From Syntrophales bacterium (GTDB taxonomy: Bacteria; Desulfobacterota; Syntrophia; Syntrophales; UBA5619), in assembly GCA_030654195.1 (NCBI GenBank), contig JAURXV010000048.1:1-33173 (forward strand): a stretch of 33,173 nucleotides of DNA, given 5' to 3'. The translations under genes were made by a program, and so were the position numbers. Below are positions 32,897 through 33,173 of this stretch, piece by piece (within the stretch, counting starts at the first letter, position 1; every line of letters begins with the position of its first letter). Under the pieces are notes generated by a model. It searched no databases. It saw nothing but the letters and a program-made list of their open reading frames with translations, and was not told the DNA's origin.

Positions 32897-33173
32897 ATGG
32901 AGGCCGATCCGGACAGGGGTTCGGAAGCCATTCTGGCCGCCGCCCGAAAGATCCATTCGGGCCTGAAGGCTTATCTCGATCTTTCCCGGTTCGCGATCGA
33001 TTGGCCGGTCATCCGCCGGAACTGCCCGGATCCCGAACACCTCCGGCGTCAGTTCCATGTCTGGTTTGACGGCCTGAAGACCCTGAGGCTGGTTCACCAC
33101 CTCAGCCGCTCTGCATTTCCTCCCGTCCCCATGTTTGAGGGTCTGAAGGGCCTTCTCGACCAAATGGGGCAAG
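32897..33173 (+). CDS. 5' part of the unrecognised ORF spanning the contig join
   Basis: This starts at ATG 32897 with no clear ribosome binding site and runs off the end of the window. It continues in frame at 2-142. The combined product is 124 aa (starting MEADPDRGSEAILAAARKIH) with no recognised domain. Because the frame is open upstream back to 32870, the piece may be the C-terminal end of a longer protein cut by the rearrangement that left the hydrolase remnant. Confidence 0.45.
   Translation, partial: MEADPDRGSEAILAAARKIHSGLKAYLDLSRFAIDWPVIRRNCPDPEHLRRQFHVWFDGLKTLRLVHHLSRSAFPPVPMFEGLKGLLDQMGQ
33130..33173. repeat. Right copy of 44-bp terminal direct repeat
   Basis: Identical to bases 1-44. 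It ends exactly at the window end, as expected for an assembly overlap of a circular or tandemly repeated molecule. Removing one copy gives a 33,129-bp unit. Confidence 0.95.

Noticed and set aside
1-33173. Interpretation of the window as an ordinary plasmid
   Set aside because: Circular closure is suggested, but no replication initiator, partition, toxin-antitoxin or mobilisation gene is visible. An amplified or excised chromosomal segment, or an assembly loop, fits as well or better.

Overview
This 33,173-bp window is a dense block of catabolic genes, all on the + strand. Several traits suggest an anaerobic member of the Desulfobacterota (Deltaproteobacteria; Syntrophales or Desulfatiglandales-like). 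They are long (about 600 aa) acyl-CoA dehydrogenases with a C-terminal extension, an aldehyde:ferredoxin oxidoreductase, an iron-type alcohol dehydrogenase, thiolase-like proteins paired with DUF35 zinc-ribbon proteins, and a branched-chain-amino-acid-type ABC importer next to CoA-activation genes. No rRNA, tRNA or marker gene is present, so the taxonomy is inference.

Layout. (1) 1-620: the 3' part of an unknown ORF, then a long leader with a promoter-like element and a TetR/FadR-type operator. (2) 625-7630: livHMGFK transporter genes and a long-chain acyl-CoA synthetase; this block looks AT-richer than what follows. The substrate-binding protein gene carries an 87-bp tandem repeat over its ribosome binding site and start codon. 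(3) 7773-15424: a TetR regulator, two acyl-CoA dehydrogenases, a PHP phosphoesterase, 3-hydroxyacyl-CoA dehydrogenase, enoyl-CoA hydratase and a canonical thiolase: a complete beta-oxidation set. (4) 15558-25059: two four-gene modules, each with two divergent thiolase-fold proteins and two DUF35 proteins. Between them lie a CrtC/AttH-like lipocalin-fold protein, a truncated flavoprotein and a second canonical thiolase. (5) 25216-28640: a phytoene-desaturase-like flavoprotein and a second 3-hydroxyacyl-CoA dehydrogenase, flanked by C-terminal and N-terminal remnants of acyl-CoA synthetase genes. (6) 28734-32479: iron alcohol dehydrogenase, tungsten-type aldehyde oxidoreductase and an SCP2 protein, then a strong hairpin. 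(7) 32480-33173: gene debris and the 5' part of the unknown ORF.

Proposed combined role (inference): import of a hydrophobic acid, or oxidation of an alcohol to aldehyde and acid, then CoA activation and beta-oxidation. The paired thiolase-like/DUF35 complexes would perform a special C-C cleavage or formation. The CrtC-like and CrtI-like enzymes point to an isoprenoid, terpenoid or steroid-like substrate. Both thiolase-like subunits of both modules lack the canonical thiolase Cys and His, which makes this set the best candidate for an undescribed system.

The first 44 bp equal the last 44 bp, and a single 124-aa ORF reads intact across that join. The contig therefore closes into a circle of 33,129 bp, or represents a tandem array. 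No replication, partition, mobilisation or phage gene was seen, so an ordinary plasmid is not supported.
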